Below are positions 24,087-33,450 of a stretch of DNA of 35,035 nucleotides, piece by piece; positions within the stretch are counted from its first letter, which is position 1; the number at the start of each line of letters is the position of its first letter. The position numbers and the translations under genes were made by a program. The stretch is from positions 1 to 35,035 of the forward strand of contig CANQWG010000011.1 in NCBI GenBank assembly GCA_947627505.1. The letters are read 5' to 3'. Under the pieces are notes generated by a model that was not told the DNA's origin, made no database searches, and saw only the letters and a list, made by a program, of their open reading frames with translations. Origin of the DNA: an uncultured Bacilli bacterium (GTDB lineage Bacteria; Bacillota_I; Bacilli_A; RFN20; CAG-449).

Positions 24087-24812
24087 CTAATAAAAGCAAG
24101 TTAAATTAATAGCTTCTTTATTTAAAGTTATTGCAAAATCACAAATTAAATTGCCTATCAGTTTAATGTCCGTAACCATTAAATCAAATTCACTTGCTAA
24201 AACACGCAGCTTCAGTTCATCAAAAACTTCTACAAACGAATGCTGCTTATCTAAAGCGACCGGGATGATTTGAACATCTAAATCACTGAAATTATGTGCT
24301 CTGCTTTCACCCACAAAAAGAATTTTTTTATCTTTGAGTTGCTCGTAAAACTTTTTGAAAAAATCGATAGTAATTTTATCGTCAATTAAAATTTTAGCAC
24401 TTGACACGAGCGAATTGATGGCGCAATTTCTAGCTTTTTTTTCCGAAGTAATAATAATGTCGCATTGGTCAAGACAACGCTTTAAGTTATTAGCTAGAAA
24501 TTTTAATTCTTGTTGGTTAAGATTATCTAGACCATGATCTTTTAAAATACGATGAAGTCTCATTTGATCTTTTTTTCTCATTTTTGATGAAATTAAATCG
24601 ATGGTTTCTTCTTCATATGGCGAAATATTAAGGGCAACAAATGCTAATCCGCTTTCTAAAAAATCACAGATAACTTCATAACTGTAATTTTCTTTGTCGT
24701 TACACTCTTCTTCAATTAAAGAATAATCCAATTTTTTAAGCAGTTTTTTATTAATCCAACTTTTGAAACGTGCTTTTCTCTTATCGATTAACAAATGAGT
24801 TTTGTGTCCCAT
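24087..24812 (-). CDS. Unknown protein downstream of smpB, possible Rossmann-like C-terminus
   Basis: I do not recognise this 241-aa protein. It is soluble, starts with a basic segment (MGHKTHLLIDKRKARFKSW) and continues as helices. From about residue 160 it alternates strands and helices (KKILFVGESRAHNFSDLD, FDLMVTDIKLIGNLICDFA), which resembles a nucleotide- or sugar-phosphate-binding Rossmann-like fold of the GT-D kind; that resemblance is weak. ATG 24812 has AAAAGGA upstream; an alternative ATG at 24830 overlaps the smpB stop as TAATG but has no binding site. It is the last gene of the secG-rnr-smpB unit. Confidence 0.7.
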   Translation of the reverse strand: MGHKTHLLIDKRKARFKSWINKKLLKKLDYSLIEEECNDKENYSYEVICDFLESGLAFVALNISPYEEETIDLISSKMRKKDQMRLHRILKDHGLDNLNQQELKFLANNLKRCLDQCDIIITSEKKARNCAINSLVSSAKILIDDKITIDFFKKFYEQLKDKKILFVGESRAHNFSDLDVQIIPVALDKQHSFVEVFDELKLRVLASEFDLMVTDIKLIGNLICDFAITLNKEAINLTCFY

Positions 24813-24829
24813 TTTTTTATTCCTTTTCA

Positions 24830-25282
24830 TTAAAAATTTTTGGTAGTCTTTTCTATTTCGCGTTTGATTGATTTATTTTTTTCAGTCTCGCGCTTGTCAT
24901 ATAATTTTTTACCCTTAGCTAATGCCAATTCACATTTAGCCAATCCATCTTTTAAATAGATTTTCGTAATTACTAAGGTAAATCCTTTTTCTTGTATTTT
25001 ACGATTAAGTTTTATGATTTCTTGTTTGTGCAACAACAATTTTTTGGTTCGCAGTGCCTCATGATTAAACAAATTACCTTTATCGTAAGGTGCAATATTC
25101 ATTCCTAAAACAAACGCTTCTCCGTTTTTTATAATCACATAAGAATCGTTTAAACTTGCACCATGCATACGCAACGACTTAATTTCTGTACCTTTTAAGA
25201 CAATTCCGGCTTCAATAAAATCAGACAAAAAATAATCGTAATACGCTTTTTTATTATTGACGATAATTTTTTCATCTTTCAT
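24830..25282 (-). CDS. smpB: SsrA-binding protein SmpB
   Basis: This 150-aa protein has the SmpB core: NKKAYYDYFLSDFIEAGIVLKGTEIKSLR near the N-terminus, GASLNDSYV, and NIAPYDKGN followed by RTKKLLLH. A basic C-terminal tail (KGKKLYDKRETEKNK) enters the ribosome's mRNA channel. With tmRNA it rescues stalled ribosomes. It lies 30 nt after rnr, the classic order. No tmRNA gene follows in this window. Confidence 0.96.
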   Translation of the reverse strand: MKDEKIIVNNKKAYYDYFLSDFIEAGIVLKGTEIKSLRMHGASLNDSYVIIKNGEAFVLGMNIAPYDKGNLFNHEALRTKKLLLHKQEIIKLNRKIQEKGFTLVITKIYLKDGLAKCELALAKGKKLYDKRETEKNKSIKREIEKTTKNF

Positions 25283-25311
25283 CTTAGTCTTTTCCTTTCA
25301 ATCTATTAACT

Positions 25312-27393
25312 CTATTTTATTTTATTAGATTTCTTCTCAGTAATCAAAGATAAATCTATCGTAGCTTTAGCAATATCGACTTCATCAACCTTTACCTTAC
25401 ATTTGTCACCTAATAAATATTTTTTGCCACTTCTTTTACCAAAAGCCATCATTCTTCTTTCATCATATATGAAAAAATCTTTTTTCATCGTTTCAAAAGC
25501 GATGAATCCGTCGATTCCGTTATCCATTTCGACAAACATTCCGTTAACAGTAAATCCAACAATAACTCCTTCATGTATTTCACCGATTCTTTGAGCCATA
25601 TATTTAGCAGACATCAAGTCTATTACATCGCGTTCAATTGCTAAAGCACGCCTTTCATTAATAGAAGAAACTTCAGCTATTTTAATAAGATTGTTAATCA
25701 TTTGCTCATCATAGTCGGTATGTTTTTCAATTAAAAATCGATCGATAAGACGATGCACTTCAAGATCCGGATATCTTCTAATCGGAGAAGTAAAATGGCA
25801 ATAACATTTTGAAGCCAACCCAAAGTGACCTTTATTTTCAATCGAATATCTAGCTTTAGCAAGGCTTCGTAACAATTGACGCGAAAGCACTTCGTATCGC
25901 GGTGATTTAGAAATTTTTTCAAGATGTCGCGATAACTGTAATGGTGTCACCGTCAAAAAAGAGAACTGACATGAAAAACCAAGCCTAGACGATAACGCCA
26001 TAAAAGCTTCCATTCGCTTAGCATGAGGTTGTTCATGGATTCGATATATAAATGGATAATGTCTTTTTTCAAAAGTATTGCTAACCACTTCGTTAGCGGT
26101 AATCATCAAATCTTCGATTAACTTTTCAGCTTCATCTTGATTTTGAATGGAAACTTCAAGCGGTTCTCCGTTTTTATCAACCTTGAATTTAAGCTCCGTC
26201 GAATTCAAATCTAAAGCACCTTGTAATTTTCGCTTTTTTCGTAAACTACAAGCTGCTTTATTTAAAGTATACAACGCTTGTTCTAATTCATGATTTTTTT
26301 CTTTTATTTGATGCTTTAATACAGCATTGACATAGGTATAAGTCAATCGCGCTTTGGATTTAATAACTCCTTTGCAAATTCGAGTATTTGAGACATTGCC
26401 ATCTTTGTCGACCACGAAAAAGCAAGAAGTCACTAACCTTTCAACTCCGGGATTTAAAGAACAGATTCCATTCGATAATTCAAATGGAAGCATTGGCACT
26501 ACTCGATCTGTCGCATATAACGAAGTCGCGCGAGATAAAGCTTCTTTATCAATACTTCCAAATTGCTTTACATAATGTGCGACATCCGCGATATGCACTC
26601 CAACATGAAACCCCTCATCATCTTCATAGGCTTCAACAGCATCATCAAAGTCTTTAGCGTCTTCACCATCGATAGTGACAATAAAATGATTGGTAAAGTC
26701 CTCCCGGTTTTTTTTATCTTCGCTTGCTACTTCTCGCGGTAATTTTTTTACTTCTTCTTTGACTTCGTCTTTAAAAGTCGTCGGAGCGCCGTGTTCTAAA
26801 ATAATTCTTAAAACATCGATCCCCGGGTCGTTTCTTGAGCCGATGACTTCTTCAATCGCACAAGCAATTGAATTTCTAGAACTATCTAGAATCGTTGCTC
26901 GTACTATCTGTCCTTCAATTAAGGGAATTTCTGTTTTAACGATGTTAATCTTAAAATTTTGATATGATCGATCATTAACCTGAAGATAATAATATCCATT
27001 CTTTTGGAAAATTTCCCCAACTAAAGTCAAATGAGCTCTTTTTATAATTGAGAAAACTTTATATGCTTCTTTATTACTTTGATAATCTTCTTCTAAAAAA
27101 ACTTCGTCATCCTTTAAAGCTGAATTCAAATTACGATTTTCAATAATGACTTCCTCTTCTTCGCCATCGATAATCGCTAACGAAAAGCAATCCTTGATTT
27201 TAGTAATTTTTGCTCTTTTAAGTTCTAAATCTTCAGGTACAAAGTATTCTTGCTTTTTTGAAACAACTAAACCCTCTTCTTGCAATTTCAAAAGAAGATC
27301 GTTAAGTTGATTCGATGTAACATTAAAAAGATCTTTTAGATTTTTAAAAGATCGTGAATGTTGCTTTAATAACTTAACGATTTCTTTTTCCAT
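25312..27393 (-). CDS. rnr: Ribonuclease R (3'-5' exoribonuclease)
   Basis: The 693-aa enzyme has an N-terminal winged-helix-like region (1-60), cold-shock OB domains (about 60-220), the RNB catalytic domain with GEDAKDFDDAV near 247 (catalytic Asp cluster), and a C-terminal S1 domain starting at GEIHEGVIVGFTVNGMFVEM. It degrades structured RNA and works with SmpB and tmRNA. A GAGGTC site precedes the start. It lies between secG and smpB. The basic tail of longer homologues is short here. Confidence 0.95.
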   Translation of the reverse strand: MEKEIVKLLKQHSRSFKNLKDLFNVTSNQLNDLLLKLQEEGLVVSKKQEYFVPEDLELKRAKITKIKDCFSLAIIDGEEEEVIIENRNLNSALKDDEVFLEEDYQSNKEAYKVFSIIKRAHLTLVGEIFQKNGYYYLQVNDRSYQNFKINIVKTEIPLIEGQIVRATILDSSRNSIACAIEEVIGSRNDPGIDVLRIILEHGAPTTFKDEVKEEVKKLPREVASEDKKNREDFTNHFIVTIDGEDAKDFDDAVEAYEDDEGFHVGVHIADVAHYVKQFGSIDKEALSRATSLYATDRVVPMLPFELSNGICSLNPGVERLVTSCFFVVDKDGNVSNTRICKGVIKSKARLTYTYVNAVLKHQIKEKNHELEQALYTLNKAACSLRKKRKLQGALDLNSTELKFKVDKNGEPLEVSIQNQDEAEKLIEDLMITANEVVSNTFEKRHYPFIYRIHEQPHAKRMEAFMALSSRLGFSCQFSFLTVTPLQLSRHLEKISKSPRYEVLSRQLLRSLAKARYSIENKGHFGLASKCYCHFTSPIRRYPDLEVHRLIDRFLIEKHTDYDEQMINNLIKIAEVSSINERRALAIERDVIDLMSAKYMAQRIGEIHEGVIVGFTVNGMFVEMDNGIDGFIAFETMKKDFFIYDERRMMAFGKRSGKKYLLGDKCKVKVDEVDIAKATIDLSLITEKKSNKIK

Positions 27394-27423
27394 AATGACC
27401 TCATTAAATTTAGTATACCCTAG

Positions 27424-27450
27424 GCAAAATAAAAAGGGCTGCTGCCCTTT
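27424..27450 (-). terminator. Terminator overlapping the secG stop codon
   Basis: On the minus strand AAAGGGC (27450-27444) pairs with GCCCTTT (27439-27433) around a 4-nt loop, followed by TTTTTATTTT. It begins within the secG stop, so rnr is reached only by read-through or its own promoter. Confidence 0.85.
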
Positions 27451-27673
27451 AGAAATACTTGGTAATCAACACTAGTAAGAAGAAGATGATTCCGACGATA
27501 AGTGTCATACGTGACACCCAAAGTTCCGAACCACGTTCCTTGGTTTTAGCAAAAATATTCATTTTGCTACCACCGGTAATTGCGCCCGATGCACCATCTG
27601 ATTTACCACCTTGTAAAAGGGCTAATATAATTAAAAATACAGAGACGATTAATAAAACGATATCCATCTTCAA
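27449..27673 (-). CDS. secG: Preprotein translocase subunit SecG
   Basis: The 74-aa protein has two membrane spans (about 5-20 and 53-72) flanking the conserved loop with LLQGGKSDGASGAITGGSK (about 18-36) and FAKTKERG. SecG aids SecYE in protein export. AGGAGG lies about 8 nt upstream of the ATG. The order secG-rnr-smpB is standard in Bacillota. Confidence 0.95.
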   Translation of the reverse strand: MKMDIVLLIVSVFLIILALLQGGKSDGASGAITGGSKMNIFAKTKERGSELWVSRMTLIVGIIFFLLVLITKYF

Positions 27674-27700
27674 ACCTCCTAAATAAATAGGTACTTATCT

Positions 27701-27728
27701 ATTTTACACTAATTGTTTAAATTAACAA
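27701..27728 (-). promoter_or_regulatory. Promoter of secG
   Basis: On the minus strand TTGTTA (27728-27723) and TAAAAT (27706-27701) are 16 bp apart, about 28 nt before the secG start. Confidence 0.6.
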
Positions 27729-27767
27729 AGAATTAATTTGCAAAGATGTTATTTTGATAGCAACAAT

Positions 27768-27796
27768 TTGACAATACACCCTTTTTGAATTATAGT
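27768..27796 (+). promoter_or_regulatory. Strong promoter of the 172-aa membrane protein
   Basis: A perfect TTGACA (27768-27773) and TATAGT (27791-27796) are separated by 17 bp, about 28 nt before the GTG start. Confidence 0.8.
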
Positions 27797-27823
27797 ACGA
27801 GTGAAAAAAGGTGAGCAAGTAAA

Positions 27824-28342
27824 GTGAAAGTAAAGAAGACTAAGATTAAAGAAAAACGCAAAAGATACTACATGGTGGATCCGATTTTATTAGTAGCGTC
27901 CATTATCTATGTTTTTCCATGTATTGCATTGGTCATATATTCGTTCGTAACTCTTGATAAATACAATGTCTCCGTCTGTGTCTTAGCGATTAGCTTACTT
28001 ATTTCTTCAATAATTCTTTTCATCATTGCCATTAATGATTATATTTTAGTTGATTATCGTCGGCGTTTGGTGTTTTTGAGACACGGAAATTATACTCCTT
28101 TAAAATTTGACGATCTTGCCAAAGTTTTCACCGCTAAAGGTTCCGCGGGAGCTTTTATCGTGTTTAGAGTCAAAGGTTATAATCTATATAATATTCGTTA
28201 TATTTCTATTTTTGAAAAACGACAACTAAAAGCCATTGACGATTTAGCCTCGCTTTTTGATGTAACCTTGGTGCCACCTAAAAAAATTAAGCCTAAACCA
28301 AGCAAAGAAGAATCAAAAAATCCATATCTTTTTCCGTTTTAA
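27824..28342 (+). CDS. Two-span membrane protein with PH-like soluble part
   Basis: The 172-aa protein starts with GTG after an AAGGTGAG binding site. A very basic N-terminus (KKTKIKEKRKRYY) precedes two spans (about 21-42 and 51-70). The rest (NDYILVDYRRRLVFLRHG, then strand-rich text) resembles the short bacterial PH-like domains attached to two spans, but I cannot confirm it. The end is Lys/Pro-rich. It converges with the calcium ATPase gene and overlaps its stop by 4 bp, with no terminator between them. Confidence 0.7.
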   Translation: MKVKKTKIKEKRKRYYMVDPILLVASIIYVFPCIALVIYSFVTLDKYNVSVCVLAISLLISSIILFIIAINDYILVDYRRRLVFLRHGNYTPLKFDDLAKVFTAKGSAGAFIVFRVKGYNLYNIRYISIFEKRQLKAIDDLASLFDVTLVPPKKIKPKPSKEESKNPYLFPF

Positions 28343-31005
28343 AGCGATCTATTTTTTTTGGCCACGACTCTTTTTAACCGCATTCTTAAAAATATCTTGC
28401 TGATTTCAACTATTGCCAAAGGAGTTAAAGATAATGTGGAAACTATAATCCACTCACGTAGTGAAAGAGCATGAAAACCAAATAAATTTTGAAGTGCTGG
28501 CACTAAAACAATTAGCAAAATAAAACAAGATGAAGCCACTGTAGCAAAAAATAATGGAATATTTTTTGTTTTAGAGCTAAAGATTGATTCATAGTTTGAT
28601 CGTTGATTAAAGGCATGCAGAAGTTGTGAAAAAGATAACACAATAAAAGCCATGGTTTGTCCTAAACGATTAGCTTCGTTAGGTAACATTCCAGATTTTA
28701 CATTTTTAGTATAACCGATAAAATATGCTAAAAGTGTCACTATACAAATAATTAGTCCATGAGCAATAACTCTTAAAACCACCGCTCGATCAAACAAAGT
28801 GTTGGCATTGACAGGTTTTTCTTTCATGATCCGCTCACTGGCCGGATCGACTCCTAAACTTAATGCCGGTAAAGTATCGGTTGCTAGATTAACCCACAAA
28901 ATTTGCAAAGCCGATAACGGAGCAAATTTAAAATTGCAAAGTGTCGCGATAAAAAGCGTCATAATTTCAGCGATGTTTCCAGCAAGTAAAAATTGAATTA
29001 CTTTTTGAATGTTTTTATATACTTTCCGTCCTTCATATATCGCATCGACAATCGTCTTAAAATTATCATCAAGCAACACCAATTCCGCTGCATCTTTAGC
29101 GACATCAGTGCCACTTTTTCCCATCGCACAACCAATGTCGGCTTTTTTTAAAGCCGGAGCATCGTTAACCCCATCGCCAGTCATCGCCACAATCGCCCCT
29201 CTTTTTTGAAAAGCACTGACAATTCGATATTTATCTTGAGGAGTGACTCTTGAAAAAACCGCATAATTTTGAATTTGTGTCTCTAATTCTCCGTCGCTCA
29301 TTTTTTGTAATGTTTCACCATCGATAAAACAATCGTGCTCTTGAACTATTCCCACTTCTTTTCCTATCGCGACTGCGGTCATTAAATAATCTCCAGTGAC
29401 GATAACCGGTTTTATTCCCGCTTCTTTACATATTTTAATAGAATCTTTGACTTCTAATCGAGGCGGATCCACAATGCCGAAAACTCCAAGTAGCATAAAA
29501 TTTTCTTCAAGATGCGAATAATCTTCTCGATAAAGATTTTTTTTGGCCACCACCATCACTCTTAGCGATTCCCCGGCAATTTTTTTCACTTTTTCAATAA
29601 TTTGTGTTTTTTCAAAATCATGTAACGGCCTTTCTTTTTGACCATCAAAATAAATTGTCGCTTTACAAAGCAATATTTCTAACGCGCCTTTACTATAACA
29701 GACAAGCTCCTTTGAATTACGACAAACGACCGTCATGAGTTTTCGTTCACTCGAAAAAGGAATTTCATGCAATCGCCAATATTCATTATTTAACGAAACA
29801 AAATCTAAGTATTGTTCCGCTCCTTGTACCAAGGCCTTTTCAATCGGATCGCCTAAATATTGATGATCAAAATACGTAACATTGGAGCATAAAGAAACTC
29901 CTTTAAACATTTCCTGATAAATAGATTCTTCAAACGTACTTTTGGAATTAATAATCTCATTAATGCTTATCACTTGTTTAACTTGCATTTCATTAGTAGT
30001 CAAAGTTCCAGTTTTGTCAGAACAAATAACTGTCACACCACCTAGAGTTTCAACCGATGCAAGGTTTCGCATTAAAGCATTTTTCTTAGCCATCCGTTCA
30101 ACTCCCAAAGCTAAAACTATCGTCGCCGTTGCCGGCAATCCTTCCGGAATAATTGAAATTGCTAAAGCTATCGATGTCAGTAATAATGGTTTCCATGATT
30201 TACCATACATTAACCCGATTCCTAAAATTAAAAAACAGACGATAATTCCAATAAGGCTTAAGACTTTTCCTACTTTATTCAGTTTGTGATTTAAAGGTGT
30301 ATCTATTTTTTTATCATGTTTTAATAAAGTAGCGATTTTACCTACCTCAGTTTCCATTCCAATCGCCGTCACTACTCCATAACCATGACCATAACTTACT
30401 AAACTCGATGCATAGGCCATATTGATCCGATCTGCCAAAGCGACATTGTCGTCTAAGACTTCAAACGCATTTTTATCGACCGGTAAAACCTCTCCTGTTA
30501 AAGAAGATTCTTGAATTCTAAGCGAAAAACTTTTGATAAGGCGACAATCTGCCGGCACCAAATAGCCATCTTCTAAATGTACGATATCGCCGATTGTTAC
30601 TTCTTGCGAAGGAATAATATATTCATGATTATCTCTTATCACTTTAGCATTCGGAGAGGAGATTTTTTGTAAAGCTTCCAAAGCCGAATCTGCCTTTAAT
30701 TCTTGAGTTACTCCAACGATAATATCAATAGCAATAATCGCCAAAATAACATAGCCTTCGATATAATCGCCTAAAAAAAAGGATAATACTGCCGCACTAA
30801 AAAGGATGAAAACCATCAAATCTTTCACTTGCTTTAGCAGCGTTTTAAAAAAGTTTGCTTTTTTACCTTTAGAAATGGTGTTTTCACCATATTTTTTTAA
30901 TCTTCTAGTAGCCTCTTCATTCGTAATTCCTTTTTCGTCGCTACCTAATGTTTTTAAAGTTTCTGCAATGCTCATATTATGAAAAATTTTTTTATTTGTT
31001 TCCAT
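28339..31005 (-). CDS. Calcium-transporting P-type ATPase (SERCA/PMCA-like, P2A/B)
   Basis: The 888-aa pump has an N-terminal cation-ATPase domain, the actuator motif LTGEVLP (usually TGES), PEGLP in span 4, the phosphorylation motif DKTGTLT near residue 330 and GDGVNDAPAL. Span 5 has NIAE and span 6 LWVNLATDTLPA; these match the Asn, Glu, Asn, Thr and Asp ligands of calcium site II of SERCA. It expels Ca2+ using ATP. ATG 31005 (METNKK) has AAGAGGT 8 nt upstream; the longer frame to 31110 lacks one. It is divergent from the XRE regulator. Confidence 0.92.
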   Translation of the reverse strand: METNKKIFHNMSIAETLKTLGSDEKGITNEEATRRLKKYGENTISKGKKANFFKTLLKQVKDLMVFILFSAAVLSFFLGDYIEGYVILAIIAIDIIVGVTQELKADSALEALQKISSPNAKVIRDNHEYIIPSQEVTIGDIVHLEDGYLVPADCRLIKSFSLRIQESSLTGEVLPVDKNAFEVLDDNVALADRINMAYASSLVSYGHGYGVVTAIGMETEVGKIATLLKHDKKIDTPLNHKLNKVGKVLSLIGIIVCFLILGIGLMYGKSWKPLLLTSIALAISIIPEGLPATATIVLALGVERMAKKNALMRNLASVETLGGVTVICSDKTGTLTTNEMQVKQVISINEIINSKSTFEESIYQEMFKGVSLCSNVTYFDHQYLGDPIEKALVQGAEQYLDFVSLNNEYWRLHEIPFSSERKLMTVVCRNSKELVCYSKGALEILLCKATIYFDGQKERPLHDFEKTQIIEKVKKIAGESLRVMVVAKKNLYREDYSHLEENFMLLGVFGIVDPPRLEVKDSIKICKEAGIKPVIVTGDYLMTAVAIGKEVGIVQEHDCFIDGETLQKMSDGELETQIQNYAVFSRVTPQDKYRIVSAFQKRGAIVAMTGDGVNDAPALKKADIGCAMGKSGTDVAKDAAELVLLDDNFKTIVDAIYEGRKVYKNIQKVIQFLLAGNIAEIMTLFIATLCNFKFAPLSALQILWVNLATDTLPALSLGVDPASERIMKEKPVNANTLFDRAVVLRVIAHGLIICIVTLLAYFIGYTKNVKSGMLPNEANRLGQTMAFIVLSFSQLLHAFNQRSNYESIFSSKTKNIPLFFATVASSCFILLIVLVPALQNLFGFHALSLREWIIVSTLSLTPLAIVEISKIFLRMRLKRVVAKKNRSL

Positions 31006-31152
31006 CTCATTACCTCTTAATAACATCAATAAAATATATAATTTTTTTAGATGATATATTCTTTTTGAATTTAAACCATAATAATCAAAATTGCTGTTCA
31101 AAATCGTCAACTCTTGTTTTACCGAAGTTGCAAAATCAAAAAAAGGCGGTTT

Positions 31153-31182
31153 TTAGCATTATTAGAAGAAATATGCTATAAT
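31153..31182 (+). promoter_or_regulatory. Extended -10 promoter of the XRE regulator
   Basis: TATAAT (31177-31182) is preceded by TGC at 31174-31176 (extended -10). TTAGCA (31153-31158), 18 bp upstream, is a weak -35. Confidence 0.7.
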
Positions 31183-31192
31183 TTATAGGATA

Positions 31193-31208
31193 TTATCGTC
31201 CCCGATAA
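31193..31208 (+). promoter_or_regulatory. Inverted repeat TTATCG-N4-CGATAA at the start of the XRE transcript
   Basis: TTATCG (31193-31198) and CGATAA (31203-31208) are perfect inverted arms separated by TCCC. They lie just after the -10 box and before the GGAGG site, where an autoregulating repressor would bind. Confidence 0.5.
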
Positions 31209-31227
31209 CAAATAGGAGGTCATCATT

Positions 31228-32322
31228 ATGTTTAAAAGAAGAAAAGATGGCGATCGGGCAAATTTTCCTAACAACCTCCGTAAACTTCGTATCGAACGTG
31301 GTTGGTCACAAGCAAAACTCGGAAGCTTTTTAGGTGTATCCCGACAATCTGTTAGCAAATGGGAGGTGGGTAAAAGTTTTCCAGACTTTTCTTTGTATGT
31401 AAAACTAGCCGAAATATTTGAAGTCGATGAAGCGGACTTATTGGCGGCTCCACCAATTGATTATCGAGCATTTTTCAAAAAGTTAAAAATAGGAAAGCGC
31501 CTTGGTTATACTTTCATGTTTATTTTACCTATATACTCAATAACATCCTTAATCATGTATCTATTCTTTCCACCCAAATATCCTGAAACTCCGATATATT
31601 ACGCTGAAGAATTTCAAGAAAGAGAGATATTTAAGGATAAGAATGAAAATGAATATTATTTCACTTTAACATTTTTCGATAGTCATGATGCCGATGATAT
31701 AAAGGTAATGGAAATTCAACTAAACGATAGACGAAGAACTTTTTTGAAAGTGACTAATACACAAGTATCCTACACTAACAAGTTACGTTATAATTACAAA
31801 GGCTTTAGAATGTATGGTAACTTGTACACTATGAAAATATCATTTTTGATGTTAGATAATTTTTCAGCTAGTGAACTTAAGTTAGGTTATATCATGGTCA
31901 AGTTTGATCAATCAATTCAAAGATTTAATTATACTTCTAGTAATTTAATTCTTAAGCATGCTTATGTCATAAATAACTTGGCAATCGATGCAAAACCAAT
32001 AAACAATCAAGGCTTCTGTGTAAATTTTTCAAAATATAACGAGCAATTTAAACCCTTGGGTATTTATATTGCTTATAGTAAAGAACCTTTAGATTCTTTG
32101 ATTATGGATTTTGAAAATAATAGTTTTAATTACAACTATGAAAATGTCACTGAATTTGACGATGAACTTATTTTTAATCAAATTAATATCACGTTAACTT
32201 ATTTTGAAAATAACAATACACTTTCTCACTGTGCTTTAAACTTACCAATTGTCATCGATCCAAGCGACGCTTATTTAAGAAATTTTACCGATAATCACTT
32301 TATTATAGGAACGTCGATATAA
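31228..32322 (+). CDS. Membrane-bound XRE-family regulator with external domain
   Basis: The 364-aa protein begins with an XRE/Cro helix-turn-helix (about 16-70: LRKLRIERGWSQAKLGSFLG, then SRQSVSKWE). A linker and one membrane span (about 92-114) follow, then about 250 residues outside the cell, rich in Asn, Phe and Tyr and with no cysteines. A DNA-binding head joined to an external sensor suggests a one-component signal sensor. The external domain is not recognised. AGGAGGT precedes the ATG. The next gene follows 20 nt later and encodes a secreted protein. Confidence 0.82.
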   Translation: MFKRRKDGDRANFPNNLRKLRIERGWSQAKLGSFLGVSRQSVSKWEVGKSFPDFSLYVKLAEIFEVDEADLLAAPPIDYRAFFKKLKIGKRLGYTFMFILPIYSITSLIMYLFFPPKYPETPIYYAEEFQEREIFKDKNENEYYFTLTFFDSHDADDIKVMEIQLNDRRRTFLKVTNTQVSYTNKLRYNYKGFRMYGNLYTMKISFLMLDNFSASELKLGYIMVKFDQSIQRFNYTSSNLILKHAYVINNLAIDAKPINNQGFCVNFSKYNEQFKPLGIYIAYSKEPLDSLIMDFENNSFNYNYENVTEFDDELIFNQINITLTYFENNNTLSHCALNLPIVIDPSDAYLRNFTDNHFIIGTSI

Positions 32323-32342
32323 TCTAAGGAGAAGTACTTAAA

Positions 32343-33368
32343 ATGAAAAAATTGTTTTTGATTGGGCTTGTTGCCCTTACACTTGGAAGTGTATCAGCTC
32401 AATCACTTTCACAATTACATATTAAAGATATAAAAAACAATGAAATCCAATACGCCAAACCATTAGAGCCTAGTCAACCCGATATCATTGCTCCAAATCC
32501 TTTTGCGTATGACGATTATTACAAATATTATACCAATCATCGAAGATTTTTAGCTAAAGCAAGCAATCTTTTAGAAACCCTTGCTTCAGTTTATCCTCCT
32601 ATGCAAGGAAACGATGTTTTGTATCGTTCGTACGGCTATGTATTGCCCGATATTGACTATTTTCCATTAAGAATTATTCCTCGGCGTGAAGATTATGATT
32701 TAAATTCTATTTATTTAAATCATCTAATGTATACTGCGACATTTGATCCACATGTAATATTCAATTATGACGTATATCCAACAAAAGCCGATTATGCCGC
32801 AATATGCGAACATAATTCTTATTGGTGGGAATCTGGTTATTACAATTACGATCCATTCCTATTCGTTTACAAGAACCTTATTACTGATAGTTATAAAACA
32901 TTTTTAGAATATGGCGATGTCGGCACCTTAGAAGAAAGAATACATGATGCTGTGGCCATGTTTGCATATTTTGCCGCTGGAAATCCAGTATTTGGTAGAT
33001 TAGATCCTTATGAAAATGCCTTTGTCAGCGCTTTAAGAGATGTAAGTGGTATTATTACTACAGTTAGCGCCATCAAGAAAACCGAAGGAAGTTTCTTTGG
33101 CTTAATCAAAAACGCCATTGATAGCTGTTTACCGGTCGTTGCCTACACTGAAACGTATAATTACTTAGATGATTATGCAGGAGAACGAATTTGCCCGGCA
33201 TATCTTTCAATCGTTGGTTATGCCCGCAAAGTTTTAAGAAAAGATAATGAATTATATTATTCTTACGAGGCGATTTACGATGATGCTAACGGAAACTACG
33301 TAGCATTTGAAATCGATCAACTAACGGAACTTATCATCTGTCCGTGGTTTGATATAAACACTTTATAA
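32343..33368 (+). CDS. Secreted protein of unknown function, partner of the XRE sensor gene
   Basis: The 341-aa protein has a clear signal peptide, MKKLFLIGLVALTLGSVSA, with cleavage likely after Ala19. The mature protein is acidic and very rich in Tyr, Asp and Pro, with only three cysteines, and I recognise no domain. AAGGAGAAG precedes the start and the gene lies 20 nt behind the membrane-bound regulator, so the two are probably co-transcribed. It may be the molecule whose presence or state the sensor reports, but that is speculation. Confidence 0.75.
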   Translation: MKKLFLIGLVALTLGSVSAQSLSQLHIKDIKNNEIQYAKPLEPSQPDIIAPNPFAYDDYYKYYTNHRRFLAKASNLLETLASVYPPMQGNDVLYRSYGYVLPDIDYFPLRIIPRREDYDLNSIYLNHLMYTATFDPHVIFNYDVYPTKADYAAICEHNSYWWESGYYNYDPFLFVYKNLITDSYKTFLEYGDVGTLEERIHDAVAMFAYFAAGNPVFGRLDPYENAFVSALRDVSGIITTVSAIKKTEGSFFGLIKNAIDSCLPVVAYTETYNYLDDYAGERICPAYLSIVGYARKVLRKDNELYYSYEAIYDDANGNYVAFEIDQLTELIICPWFDINTL

Positions 33369-33421
33369 TTCTATTTAATTTAGAAAATGATAATTGAGTT
33401 TCTTTTCTCTTACCAAATAAA

Positions 33422-33450
33422 AAATTCATCAGTTTTACTGGTGAATTTTT
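33422..33450. terminator. Bidirectional terminator between the secreted-protein gene and tdk
   Basis: AAATTCATCAG (33422-33432) pairs with CTGGTGAATTT (33438-33448) with one G-T pair and a 5-nt loop. T-runs occur on both sides, and the tdk stop codon lies in the hairpin. Confidence 0.85.
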
